Shown here piece by piece: positions 35,951 to 46,852 of a stretch of DNA of 64,000 bases. Source of the stretch: Scolanthus callimorphus (Eukaryota > Cnidaria > Anthozoa > Actiniaria > Edwardsiidae); contig CM066914.1 in the NCBI GenBank assembly GCA_033964015.1, forward strand, positions 5,633,831 through 5,697,830. Direction: 5' to 3'. A program made the translations under genes and the position numbers. How positions within the stretch are numbered: position 1 is the stretch's first letter; each line of letters starts with the position of its first letter. The notes below the pieces were generated by a model. That model was not told the DNA's origin, made no database searches, and saw nothing but the letters and a program-made list of their open reading frames with translations.

Positions 35951-36284
35951 CTGGTAAACAAACAAACAGAAACCATGAATAAAAGCCATCCATATCTGAG
36001 GCAATAACGGCAATCACATGATTGGGCTAACTAGCATCCCACCGCTGCCCCAAGTAACTCAAGCATTATTTTCGAAAATTTCCTTCCTACTCATGAGGAA
36101 CCCCCATTATTAAACAAGTTTTAAAAATAAACTTGTTTCGCCTCTAATAGAGGATTCTGGATTGTCTGAGCACATTTTGGTTCCGACGTTCGTTGCTACG
36201 CGCCGTTGTTGCTATGTGGCGGGCTTCCTGTGGTGGGACGCGCGCGCGTGCCCAAAAAAGGCGGGAAAACGTTTGCTCTCCGGT

Positions 36285-36474
36285 AAAGCCGGCTTTTCAC
36301 TAGTGAAATAAGCGGAGACGGAGACGTAAGAGCTTAGGCGTTTGTGTGAAAATCCTCGGAGAGTAGCGACGTAAGCGGAGACGTAAGAAAAAGGAAACCT
36401 TCCGTTCTGCTTCGTTCACTCGTACGTCTCCTTCTCCGTCTCCTTCTCCGCTTACTTCACTAGTGAAAACCGAT
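36285..36474. mobile_element. MITE with GCCGGCTTTTCACTAGTGAA ends (copy 1)
   Basis: The ends GCCGGCTTTTCACTAGTGAA and TTCACTAGTGAAAACC are inverted; inside are many CGGAGACGTAAG repeats in both orientations. A longer copy lies at 63474-63734. Confidence 0.8.
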
Positions 36475-37595
36475 TTGTCTTCAGCTTCCAATACTATCGG
36501 CATTGAAGCATTGGAGCATTTGAAGAAATTACGATAATTGAATCTCTTGTTGGTTCTCTTTCTCAATTAAAAAATGGCTCTGCGTTTATAGATCTTTTAA
36601 TGGAAAATCAATCTAGCCGACAAAATAGAAACGCAAATGGCGTTCTTCACAAAGAACCTTGAACTTACAAACAATTAACTCGAGAATGGCTTCCGAGAGG
36701 CAGACTAGAGTTTCCATAAAAATAACATCTTATTTAAAGCGTACGCCGGTTGAATCCTGGTTGAGAAATACCAATTTTTTTGGTGCCTGAAAGAATGGCT
36801 AATTAATTGAGCTGTAAGTCGGCTTTTCTGAGTCTTACTTGGACATTTTTAGTAGTTTTGAAGGTTTCGGGTTTCTGGTGTCACACATTTTTCTCACAGA
36901 AGAGCCGACTAGACCCATTGATTAATAGATTCGGGTGTTTCCGAGTGCACGCTATTAAATGACCCTTACAAGATTACTCGTTAGCGATATTTCTAGCGAA
37001 AAGTTTGTTACTAATACTCGGGATTTCTTGAGCACTTTCGGAAGATGCGGTGTCATTACTTGAGGGAAATAACTGCTGAATATATCGTAAGGGCAGCTGA
37101 AATTTACTGACATGTCTTTATTTCATGTGCCATGAGTTGCTTCTAGAACTATACACTCTGGTCCAGAGACAATAAAACGAGTTCTTTCTGGATCTCTCGC
37201 GCCAGAACTACAAGGCAACTACAGGCAACTACATACAATGAAAATATTTCTTTGTCTCGTCTTCTCTTATTGACTACTGCTCATTTACATAAATCATGAA
37301 ACATGAGAGATGTTGAAATATTTGTTTATATTTGAAAACCACCAAAAACTATAAACCCTTTTCATGTTAACGACATGTGGAAATTGAAACCAGAGATATA
37401 ACCATTGGGGCTGGTGAAAGCCTCTTGAACCAAACACAATTCTAATTTTGAGCTCCCATAGCCATAGCTCGTTTCATACTGAACGAATTCGTCGTTTTTC
37501 CCCTGATAATATTTGTTTTAAAGTCCCTTTTTGGTTATAATGATTTTTGCCTGGAAAAATCCAAAACTTGAATACGGCCAATAAAATGTTCTACA

Positions 37596-38141
37596 TATAG
37601 AGGATATTACACGGTGGTGCGAAGATATGAGTGGCAAGAACAATATTTTACGAATGAGCGCAGCGAATGAGTAAAATATTGTTTTTGACACGAGAAAATA
37701 AAACTCATATCTTCAAGCCAGCGTGTAATTTTCTTGTTATTATGTAGACAAACCAGAAAAAAATATTCCAAATTGATTTCCAAGCAATTTCGTTTTGACC
37801 GATATCCTCACTAGTGAGGATATGGAAAATATGTCACTGAGGACCCGGATGTAGCTTCGTATGAGATCTACGAGTGGCGTATTTCCCAGTAAAACACTCG
37901 TGTCTATATAATAAATTATGTTATGTATCATATCTGAAGCGTCGCTTTTAGGGAGTGCGTAAAGACAAAATTTACAGTCCGCTTTTCAGCAGTGCCTCAT
38001 CTTTATATTTCGATTTTTAAAGGCCGGTGCTACCTCAGACGTTTTTTTATAGCTCAGTTAAAAGCTTTGCTCTAATTCTAATGCCAAGAACACTCGAAGG
38101 TAACATTTGTATCTCCGCGCGGCCATGTAATATCCTCTATT
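37596..38141. mobile_element. MITE with ATAGAGGATATTACACGG ends
   Basis: The ends ATAGAGGATATTACACGG and CCATGTAATATCCTCTAT are inverted. An inner inverted pair surrounds GAATGAGCGCAGCGAATGAG. A shortened relative is at 12859-13000. Confidence 0.8.
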
Positions 38142-38358
38142 TATCACAAATTGCACTCCACGCAAAGTAAATTTACGCATATCAAATAGCCAGTGAAGCT
38201 GTGGCTATAGAACTCATTAAGCTTAACAAGTGAATCCATATAAAGTTAATGATATTACGGTAGAGTGTTTACGACAGAAAATTTCGGATATACGCTAATT
38301 TTATCCATAACTCCTTGCTCAAAGCAAGGATATTTACAGCTATTTTAAAACGGTTGAC

Positions 38359-38434
38359 ATGAGTCATCAAGGGAGCGCCTCAAGACCGAGATGTCCTATG
38401 GGACGTACACCACCACGGAGGCAATACAGGTACC
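38359..38434 (+). pseudogene. Cassette module copy 1, first exon only
   Basis: An ATG-led stretch codes MSHQGSASRPRCPMGRTPPR, then RQYRYQRD. It is the diverged first copy of a small exon repeated in every GPCR cassette. The usual donor is lost and the second exon is not recognisable. The parent gene is not recognised. Confidence 0.5.
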
Positions 38435-38727
38435 AAAGAGATGATAATGATATTTATAATTTTGCATCGTATTTGAAAATCTTATCCATGTTATATGGTC
38501 TTTATAGGAAACTAATATTATTTCATTGTTCATCGATCGTGCTTTTGCAGACACATCATCTGATGTATTTTTTTTTAAATGAAAGTGAAAAGTTTAGAAT
38601 TTGGGGTATATTTTTAATTGTTATTAGCTCTAATTGGTCACAATTTGTTTGTCAGACTTTATCTAAAACGTAAAGAAATTATTCAAGAAAATCGTGTTTT
38701 GCTGACATATGCATGTTTCTACTGATA

Positions 38728-38749
38728 TATATATATATATATATATACT
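38728..38749. repeat. AT dinucleotide microsatellite
   Basis: About ten TA/AT units in a row, upstream of GPCR1. Confidence 0.9.
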
Positions 38750-39087
38750 TTTTATTTTCAACTAAATCAAGCTCCTCTTCATCATGCGTATTATTTGTGA
38801 TCTAAAGAAAAATTTACCAGGGATTTGTCTAGGAATCAATTAAAGAGAAAACTTATGGTACATTCGGGGTGTCTTGCATTGCTATGATTATTTTTCTCGA
38901 CGCATGCTGAGAAATCCATTTGCACAACAACGTTATTAGCATTATCATAGCTGAGGGGCAGGTTGGGAGATAAACTACAAGGATATAAACTGCAATTAAC
39001 TCAATAGATTGAAAAACCATTTCGAGCCTTTTTAAAAGTGGAACTGAGACGATTGCGTAAAGAACACTTTATAATGATCCAATGTAC

Positions 39088-39338
39088 ATTTATATATATA
39101 ATATACGCTTACATAGGAAAGAAGAACGCCTAACGCTTTGGTTTTAGTGCTTCCTCAGTCAAGATGGTAGAGAGGCAAACTAAACAACACCGCGCTGGAG
39201 ACGAACAGTGAATTTCCACCTTGCGTTTTCACTTCACAAGCGAAATGGGCACAGGCAACAAGACCCAAGGATAAATCAACAAGTACATAAGAAACGCTTA
39301 GTTTAGTGCGTTCTCAGTCAAAAAGGTAAAGAGGGAAA
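39088..39338 (+). promoter_or_regulatory. GPCR1 leader, with decayed duplicate of gene start
   Basis: Two tandem versions of one block lie here. Each has ACGCTT(T/A)-type and GTGCTTCCTCAGTCAA-type leader sequence followed by the start of the GPCR frame. In the first (39183-39290) the codons are broken, but CACAAGCGAAATGGGCACAG and AAGACCCAAGGATA still align with the real gene start at 39339. A TATATATATAATATA stretch at 39090-39106 could serve as a TATA-like element. Confidence 0.6.
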
Positions 39339-40226
39339 ATGAACAACACCATGAAAAGTGAATTATTATCATGCGTTTTCACTACTCAAGTGAAATGGCA
39401 CAAGCAACAAGACCCAAGGATATCCTACATAACTTCTATTGTGTTAGCAATAGTCCACGGCATATCGAGTCCATTCGCAGTTCTATTAAACAGCTTGGTG
39501 ATAATCGTTTTGGCTAAGAAGCCCCGACTTCACCGGTTGAAATCGAACCTGATCCTTGGGTATTTAGCCGTAACGGACTTGTTAACTGGCTTAGTTGTCC
39601 AGCCTTTGTATGCAGCAAACCAGGTGATCATTTACCAGGGAGGAACGCATTCTTGTCTACTAGGGACTATAATGAACGTCTCCGCCCGAGCTCTCGTAGT
39701 TGCGTCCCTTTGCCACATAACACTAATGAACATCGATCGCTACGTCGCAATCAAATACACTTTTCGTTATGAAGTGATCATAACTCAGAGACGTCTGAAC
39801 ATCGCCGTGAGTTTAATATGGTTAGTTGTCGTTTCAGTGGCTATTTGCGAGGGCTTAGGGTTCTACGTATTCGCAGTACGAGGAGGCATTATAGGCATTT
39901 GCATTATCCTTTCTATCTACTTCTGCTACGTCGTAAGCCTTGCGAGTTTGAGGCACCAAAGAGACATCGCTAATCGACACAAGAGAGCAGGCCTGCCATT
40001 AAGTTCACTGCAGCAAAGCAACGTCAGCTTTCTTTTCGTAATTATCACCCTCCTGCTTATTATCTCATACGTTCATATTATCTTGATAATCGTGTTTAAA
40101 CAACAGATGACACTTCTCATGCCAATGGCGGAGACATTCCTACTTCTTAATTCTTTGTTTAACCCGATTTTGTATTGTGCAAGGAAATCGACCTTCAAAA
40201 ATGCCATTTTTGAAATTCTGCGTTGA
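39339..40226 (+). CDS. GPCR1: intronless class A (rhodopsin-like) receptor, 295 aa
   Basis: This is a seven-helix receptor with class A marks: N51 in LLNSLVI (1.50), D80 in LAVTD (2.50), C106 before helix 3 (3.25), D-R-Y at 133-135, W161 (4.50) and NPILY at 275-279, followed by a basic helix 8. Helix 6 lacks the usual CWxP and helix 5 its proline, so activation details may differ. The N-terminus is short with an N-glycosylation site (NNT); no signal peptide. The start is the first ATG in frame and aligns with all paralogues. It resembles the intronless, lineage-expanded cnidarian receptors proposed as chemosensory; the ligand is unknown. It is alone in the array in having FAVRGGIIG in loop 2 and MPMAETF before helix 7. 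Confidence 0.93.
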   Translation: MNNTMKSELLSCVFTTQVKWHKQQDPRISYITSIVLAIVHGISSPFAVLLNSLVIIVLAKKPRLHRLKSNLILGYLAVTDLLTGLVVQPLYAANQVIIYQGGTHSCLLGTIMNVSARALVVASLCHITLMNIDRYVAIKYTFRYEVIITQRRLNIAVSLIWLVVVSVAICEGLGFYVFAVRGGIIGICIILSIYFCYVVSLASLRHQRDIANRHKRAGLPLSSLQQSNVSFLFVIITLLLIISYVHIILIIVFKQQMTLLMPMAETFLLLNSLFNPILYCARKSTFKNAIFEILR

Positions 40227-41450
40227 ACTCTTTGCACGTGAATTTCTTGGAAACAAGTAATTATCCATTGCCAAAACACGGACAGAGGATTTGTTATAGT
40301 GCTCCTCACAAAACAATTTCAAAACTTTCTTCATCATGCATAAATCAGGATAAAGTTTATAGATTTTTGAACTGGATATATTTACAGAAAATTATAAGAA
40401 TTTACTTAATTTTAAAATTAAGTTCAGGTTTAAAACAAGAAAGTGTAGCAGCGCCTATAGTTGTCATGAGGGCGAACAAAAAACAGGAAATAGAGAAGTT
40501 TTCACATGACTGTCATGAAAGCAATTCATGAGCAATTAACTATCCAATGAAATCAGAAACATATAAGTGAGTAACTAAGTTATATGTTTCTGATCAAATG
40601 CGATTGCAATTCAACGACAAACCAATCAGAGAGCGAGGTGTGCTACAATCTTTTCTTTTCGTGAGCGAAGTAATCACAAGTAATTGTGTAATTGTTTTCT
40701 ATACGTGATCTGATTGGCTGATTGATCAAAGATCATGCCCTCGACCAATCACAATCCGATCATAATTACCGAGGAATTTGTAATTACACATGACAATCAT
40801 ATGAAAACCGCTGTATCTAGAGTTATGGAGTTGATTACTTTTAAAAGCAAACGTGTGTTGGATATCTTGACTTGGACAGTAGGGTAATTCAATATTGATT
40901 CAATGGAAAATTCGCAATCCTATTCCATCCGCTCGATAACAAACCAAAATCAGCTAATATAAGGCACGACTTCCAGATTCTGAAACTCGCAGAGAAGGCA
41001 CTTCAGCCTGGTGGAAATAGCATCATCCCAATACCGCAGGACACACCCCAACGGATCTCGAGGCAACACTTCGCCACTAGAGCTGCCAAGCTTATAAGAT
41101 CTAGCCTGCCTCAGACACGAGGATGGAAAAGAGATGGAGCGATGAATGGAAGGATCCCAAAACACCCTGAACTCCTTCATCAACACCCCCTCTCCAACAC
41201 CACCTGGATACACCCGGCTGGGGGAGGACTCAGTCCTTTCTGGAGATGACTGGTGCGAGTCGCTCAGACGCCTGCCAATGCAGGGCTACCCGGTGTTTGC
41301 CGCCCCTCATGGCTCCAGAGGCCTGGCACAGCTGGAGGAGGACACTTTGTACTGGCTGCTTAATGTAGCAATCCCTGTTAACTCCTCCTGGAGTTATACG
41401 ATCGGCGACGATCTGGCAGCTGAAAGGTTACTTGCTTCTTTCTTGTGAAT
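40227..41450. other. GPCR1 3' flank with MITE and GC-rich insert
   Basis: The flank matches the GPCR4 flank up to about 40960, apart from a family B MITE. At 40965-41420 lies a GC-richer stretch absent from the other cassettes. It has open frames of 87-100 codons in several phases on both strands; I recognise none. After it the cassette sequence resumes with AATTGGACTACGTTTAAAGG, also seen at 60154. Confidence 0.55.
40491..40815. mobile_element. MITE family B (copy 3), insertion shown by empty site
   Basis: The ends GAGAAGTTTTCACATGACTG and ATCATATGAAAACCGCTG are imperfect inverses bordered by TA. The matching flank of GPCR4 (52790-52805) runs straight from ACAGGAAAA into TCTAGAGTTATGGA with no insert, so this copy came in after the cassettes separated, or was never in the other lineage. 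Confidence 0.85.
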
Positions 41451-41801
41451 TGGACTACGTTTAAAGGTAACTAAATTAACCCTAGACCCGTGACGTTCCC
41501 TTCAAAGCTCAGTTTCTTAAGGGGACACTTGATGTCCTGCTGCTAATGCGATAAACACAGGCTGTGACAAATACGCGCGTTGTTTATACTGTATCTTCAA
41601 GTGAGTTGCATCACATTTAATTCTCTTCTCTGGTAAACATAGCGACGTAGTAAAATACTGCACCACGCAAAGTAAATTAATATGCACATCAATTAGACCT
41701 CACCGACAAGACTATGGCCATAGAATTCAATCATCTTACCAAGTGAATCGATATAAAGTTAGCGATATTACGGTCAAGGTATTTTCGACATCAATTTTTA
41801 A

Positions 41802-41985
41802 TCCAATTTTTTTTGGTGCGACCGCTCTCCACATGAGTCTCTATCATCTAGCTCAGTGGTAAGAGCATCCGACCGGCATCAGGAAGGTCGCAGGTTCGAT
41901 TCCTGCTGGGGGCTCGGATTTTTTTTCCGAGCAATTTTTCTAGTACACATCATTTCCTATAACTTTCATATCGGCTGGCTGGTTG
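41802..41985 (+). mobile_element. tRNA-derived SINE-like insertion with 9-bp target duplication
   Basis: A tRNA-like part (41844-41916) has TAGCTCAGTGGTAAGAGCA and GGTTCGATTCC, the two polymerase III boxes, but the acceptor stem does not pair and the anticodon stem is imperfect. It is therefore not a working tRNA. AATTTTTAA stands at both borders (41793-41801, 41986-41994). The same spot in the other cassettes (near 45326 and 48291) carries a single uninterrupted copy, a clean empty site. Confidence 0.85.
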
Positions 41986-42066
41986 AATTTTTAACCATAA
42001 CAAATAAATCAGTGGACCAAGTTTGATACTTTACTGGATACTTACAGCTATTTTAAAACGTTTGGC

Positions 42067-42428
42067 ATGAGTGCTCAAGGCAGCGCTCCAAGACCGAGAG
42101 GTCCTATGGGAAGTACAACGTCACGGGGGCAATACAGCACCAAAGAGAAGGTATTTTAATGTGGCATCGCATTTGAAAACCTCAACCATGCGTTACGCTC
42201 GTGTTATTATTTCATTGTTAACCCTTTATGCTTTTGCAGTATGATATAACCACGGTAAATCCAAACACTTCCCAATCTTGTGGTATGGGAAATTCAGCTT
42301 TTCAATGCTTTTTGAAGAATTTACAAGCGCAGCCTAAAATTATACGACTTTATTTACATTTTACTGAATTTTCAGCTCACTTGAATTTGATAAAGATAAA
42401 ACATTTATCTTTTGAAGTGGGAGTCTGA
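42067..42428 (+). pseudogene. Cassette module copy 2, two exons, decayed
   Basis: Exon 1 (42067-~42150) codes MSAQGSAPRPRGPMGSTTSR and GQY, then loses the frame of the other copies. Exon 2 after an AG at 42239 codes YDITTVNPNTSQSCGMGNSA, then FQCFLKNLQAQPKIIRLYLH. An intron of about 85 bases separates them. The parent gene is not recognised. Confidence 0.5.
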
Positions 42429-43264
42429 TGCTTAGTTTCCCATTTCAGTGGTACCATACTAAATAGATGATGCGAACTAGACGAGGCCTAGACAAAAACT
42501 GATCTAAACTATTATTGTTCCTGGCACATAGCCAACTCTGAGTCAATTATTATCGCAATTGACTGTCAATGTATGATACAGGCATTGAACCTAATCCAAT
42601 ACCAATCCTAATATCTTAGTTGTCACAAACCAGAGTCTACATCTGTTTTAGTAAAACTGCAAAGTTTGGTTATCATAGCCGTTATCAGTACCACGCGCAG
42701 TTGAGATGACTCACTCGAAATTCACAATGCACCCAACTGTGTCTAGAGCAGGGGCACAGCTATGCATTTTTCACCTTAAGCCCGCTGTGAAATGATTTGT
42801 TGACATAGTAACCAAACATTTACTCCATGTAAAAGGAAACTTTATGTGGACCCAATTCAATGCAACCGCCTTAGAAACTGCCTCTCAGTCGCTACAAAAC
42901 TTGAGCTAGTTCTTTTACCTCGAATTCTTCTACGCTATTTATTACCTTTTTAAACGCGAGAGAGTATCGCGCAGTTGAACGCGAAAATCACCGGTTTCAT
43001 AGCGAGAAATCAATTAAAGTAAAAACTAATGATCCATTTAGGGGTGTCTTGAATTGCTATGGTTACTTTTCTCGACACATGCTGAGATGCATTTGCACAA
43101 CAAAGTCATCAGTATTATTATACTGAGGGTCAAGTCGGCAGATAAAACCAGAAGGAAATAAACTGCAATTAACTCAATAGTGCACTGTCATTGAAAAACT
43201 ATTTCGAGCCTCTGATAGTGGAACTGAAAACGACTGCGTAAAGAACACTTTATAATGATCCAAT

Positions 43265-43553
43265 GTACATTATATATATATAAAACACCTACATAGGAAA
43301 GAGGCACGCCTAACGCTTTGGTTTTAGTGCTTCCTCAGTCAAGATGGTAGGGTGGCAAACTAAACAACAGCGCGCTGGAGACGAACAGTGAATTTCGTTT
43401 TCACTTCACAAGCGAATTGGCACAAGTAATAAGACCCAAGGATAAACACTTCAAAAATCAACAAATGTTCATTAAATATATTACACTTAAATAGGAAGGA
43501 AGCGCATGTAACGCTTTGGTTCAGTGCTTCCTCAGTCAAGGTAAGGAGTGAAA
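43265..43553 (+). promoter_or_regulatory. GPCR2 leader, with decayed duplicate of gene start
   Basis: The first leader copy (about 43290-43460) has CGCTTTGGTTTTAGTGCTTC and a broken version of the gene start (TTTTCACTTCACAAGCGAAT). The second (43480-43553) has CGCTTTGGTTCAGTGCTTCC and leads to the real ATG. A TATATATATA run is at 43270-43281. Confidence 0.6.
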
Positions 43554-44447
43554 ATGAACAACACCACGAAAAGTGAATTATCATGCGTTTTCACTTCTCA
43601 AGTGAAATGGCACAAGCAACAAGATCCAAGGATATCCCACATCATTTCTATTGGATTAGCAATAGTCCACGGCATATCGAGTCCATTCGCAGTTCTATTA
43701 AACAGCTTGGTGATAATCGTTTTGGCTAAGAAGCCCCGACTTCGCCGGTTAAAATCGAACCTGATCCTTGGGTATTTAGCCGTAACGGACTTGTTAACTG
43801 GCTTAGTTGTCCAGCCTTTGTATGCAGCAAACGAGGCGATCATTTACCAGGGAGGAACGCATTCTTGTCTACTAGAGACTATAATGAATGTTTCGGCGCG
43901 AGCTCTACTAGTGGCGTCGCTTTACCACATAACACTAATGAACACAGATCGCTACGTCGCAATCAAATACACTTTTCGTTATGAAGTGATCATAACTCAG
44001 AGACGTCTGAACATCGCCGTGAGTTTAATATGGTTAGTTGTCGTTTCAGGGGCTATTTGCGAGGGCTTAGGGTTCTACGTATTCCCATTACAAGGAGGCA
44101 CTGGAGCCATTTGCATTATCCTTTCTATCTACTTCTGCTACGTCGTAAGCCTTGCGAGTTTGAGGCACCAAAGAGACATCGCTAATCGACACAAGAGAGC
44201 AGGCCTGCCATTAAGTTCACTGCAGCAAAGCAACGTCAGCTTTCTTTTCGTAATTATCTCCCTATTGCTAATTATCTCATACGTTCATATGATCTTGATA
44301 ATTGCGTTTAAACAAGAAATGACACTCCTCATGCCAATGGCGCAGACATTCCTACTTCTTAATTCCTTGTTTAACCCGATTTTGTATTGTGCCAGGAAAT
44401 CGACCTTCAAAAATGCCATTTTTGAAATTCTGCGTCTTTGCAAGTGA
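43554..44447 (+). CDS. GPCR2: intronless class A receptor, 297 aa
   Basis: It has the same layout and marks as GPCR1 (LAVTD, DRYVAIKY, NPILYCARKSTFKNAIFEIL), with NTDRY in place of NIDRY. ATG 43554 is chosen because it aligns with the other genes; an in-frame GTG two codons upstream is not needed. Loop 2 reads FPLQGGTGAI and the C-terminus adds LCK, both also typical of GPCR3, its nearest relative. No frame damage. Confidence 0.93.
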   Translation: MNNTTKSELSCVFTSQVKWHKQQDPRISHIISIGLAIVHGISSPFAVLLNSLVIIVLAKKPRLRRLKSNLILGYLAVTDLLTGLVVQPLYAANEAIIYQGGTHSCLLETIMNVSARALLVASLYHITLMNTDRYVAIKYTFRYEVIITQRRLNIAVSLIWLVVVSGAICEGLGFYVFPLQGGTGAICIILSIYFCYVVSLASLRHQRDIANRHKRAGLPLSSLQQSNVSFLFVIISLLLIISYVHMILIIAFKQEMTLLMPMAQTFLLLNSLFNPILYCARKSTFKNAIFEILRLCK

Positions 44448-45398
44448 ATTTCTTGGAAACAGGTAATTATCATTATTATTCATTGTACTCAGTAATCGTT
44501 TTCTGATTGGCTCAAAGTATACGCACAACTCTGGCAGTTTGCAAGCGCCCGCGTTATTTTCAGCGGAAACAGTTCTCTGTACAGGTTATTGGACCGAGCC
44601 TGCAAGTTAATTCAGCGGCAGTTTGTGCGAAATTACAAAAACCCGGCAAATTTTGTGTTTCTTTTCTTTTCACGGTGGCTGCTCGCTTTGCGACGTGTTC
44701 GACTTAAGAAATTGAATTTATGTCAGACAATGAATAATAAAACAATTATTGAATAATAAAACAATTATTTATTGTCAAAACACGGATATCGTCAGAGGAT
44801 ATTTGTTAGACACAAGACAATTTTCAAGCAACACGCATTAATCAGGATAAAGTTTATAAATTTTTTTAACTGGATATATTTACAGAACATTAGAGGAATT
44901 TACTTAATTTTAAAATTAACTAATGCTCCGGAAAAGGAACTACCATGCATCATAAGGATGACATTTTTTCTCGTATTTTATTGAATTTGGACCAAACTAA
45001 ACTAAAACCGCCGAATGGCACTTTGTTTACTACTTTGAGACACAATTTGACATGAACTGCTTCGTTTTAGGCAACTTAGCTCATGAAGCATGGATCACGA
45101 TACATGGTTACTCGAGCAAGTGAGTTGCGTCACATTTCATTCTCTTCTCTGGTAAACATGGCGACGTAGTAAAATATTGCACCACGCAAAGTAAATTAAT
45201 ATGCACATCAATTAGAACTCACATGCAAGACTACGGCCATATAATTGAATAATCTTACCAAGTGAATCAATATAAAGTTAGCGATATAACGGTCGTGGTA
45301 TTTTCGACATCAAATTTTAACCATAACAAATAAATCATTCGACTAAGTTTGATTCTTTGGTCAAAGCAAGGATATTGATGGCTATTTTAATACTAGCA

Positions 45399-45736
45399 TG
45401 AGTCATTAAGGGAGCGCTCCCAGACCGAGAGGTCCTATGGGAAGTAGAACGTCACTGGGGCAATGCAGATACCAAAGAGAAGGTAATGAAATTTAAAAAT
45501 TTATCTTGTGGCATCGCGTTTGAAAACCTCAACCATGCTGTACACTCACGTTATTATTTCATTGGTAACCTTTATACATTGCAGTATATAACCACGGCAA
45601 ATCCAAACTCTTCCCAATCTTGTGGCATGGGAAATTCAGCTGTTCCCAAGGCTTTTTTGCAGAATTTCCAAGCGCAGCCTAAAATTATACGACTCTATTT
45701 TCATTTTACTGAATTTTCAGCTCACTTGAATTGATA
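45399..45736 (+). pseudogene. Cassette module copy 3, two exons, stop in exon 1
   Basis: Exon 1 reads ATGAGTCATTAA, so translation would stop after three codons. The rest still matches the module (CCAAAGAGAAG before GTAATG). Exon 2 from 45587 codes YITTANPNSSQSCGMGNSAV, then PKAFLQNFQAQPKIIRLYFH, ending in TGA. Clearly non-functional as a two-exon gene. Confidence 0.6.
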
Positions 45737-46101
45737 AAGAAGATAAAACTTTAATCTTTTGAAGTGGGAGTCAGATGCTTAGTTTCCCATTTCAGTGGTA
45801 CCACAGTAAATAGATGATGCGAACTAGACGAGTCCTACACAAAAACTGATCTAAACTTTTATTGTTCCTGGCATATAGCCAACTCAGTTATCGAAATTGA
45901 GGCATTGAACCTATAATACCAATCATAATATCTTAGTTGTCACACACCAGAGTCCAGTATTAATTTCAACACATCTGTTTTAGTGAAACGGCAAAGTTTG
46001 GTTATTATAGCTGTTCTCAGGAACACGCGCAGTTGAGGTGACTTACTGGAAATAGTAAAAATGCACGCATCTATGCCTAGAGCGCAAAGTTGCAACGGCA
46101 A

Positions 46102-46380
46102 ATTAGAAAATAACACCTATTTTATATGGTGAATGTGCGCATTCTGATTGGTTAAAAGCCGTGTTTGTAAGAGACCTGAGAAACACGATTGTCACGCAGC
46201 GATGTCGCGCGTGTGTATGTTATTTTCTAAAAGCAATAAAAGTACTTTCCGCGTGCTCTCTGGTTTCTTACAAACGCTCGGGGAATGGTAGTCGAACTGA
46301 TAAAACTTGAAAGACACTCGCCTGCGGCTCGTGTCTTTCAAGTTTTGATCAGTTCTCCCAACATCCCCCTCGTGTTTGTA
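46102..46380 (+). mobile_element. MITE with inner palindrome (copy 1)
   Basis: It starts TTAGAAAATAACACCTAT, contains GCATTCTGATTGGTTAAAA and GCAATAAAAGTACTTTCCGC, and ends in a hairpin built on ACTTGAAAGACAC and its inverse, finishing CCCCCTCGTGTTTGTAA. The same element lies inverted at 50791-51068. Confidence 0.8.
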
Positions 46381-46559
46381 AAAAAAAAAAAAAAAATCTG
46401 AATTTGCAAGTATGCAATGGAGAACAAGAATAATGTTTTCTGTAATAAGTGAACTGCAATTAACTCAATAGTGCACTGTCACTGAAAAACTATTTTGAGC
46501 CTCTAATAGTGGAACTGAAAACGACTGCGTAAAGAACACTTTATAATGATCCAATGTAC

Positions 46560-46852
46560 ATTATATATATAATACACCTACATAGGAAAGAGGCACGCCT
46601 AACGCTTGGGTTTTAGTGCTTCCTCAGTCAAAAAGGTAAGGAGGCAAAAAAAACAAAAAAAAAAACACCGCGCTGGAGACAGTGAATTTCCACCCAGCGT
46701 TTTCACTTCACAATGGCACAAGTAATAAGACCCAAGGATAAACACTTGAAACATCAACCAATGTACATTAAATATATTACACTTAAATAGGAAGGAAGCG
46801 CAAGTAACGCTTTGGTTTAGTGCTTCCTCAGTCAAAAAGGTAAGGAGTGAAA
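46560..46852 (+). promoter_or_regulatory. GPCR3 leader, with decayed duplicate of gene start
   Basis: This has the same double arrangement as the other cassettes: a broken start copy (about 46652-46748, TTTTCACTTCACAATGGCAC) and then the real leader (46780-46852). The real leader keeps CGCTTTGGTTTAGTGCTTCC and a TATATTACACTTAAATAGGA block. Confidence 0.6.

Larger units (their letters stand above)
35951..38150. other. Region without recognisable exons
   Basis: No upstream TAF5-like exon and no other gene was seen. It contains the elements at 36285-36474 and 37596-38141; 36,600-37,560 is AT-rich sequence in which I see nothing. Confidence 0.55.

Noticed and set aside
36300..36566. An 88-codon minus-strand frame with Gly/Glu-rich repeats
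   Set aside because: It is the translation of the GGAGACGTAAG repeats of a MITE.
41844..41916. A tRNA gene
   Set aside because: The A and B boxes are good, but the acceptor stem does not pair and the anticodon stem has mismatches; target duplications mark it as a SINE insertion.
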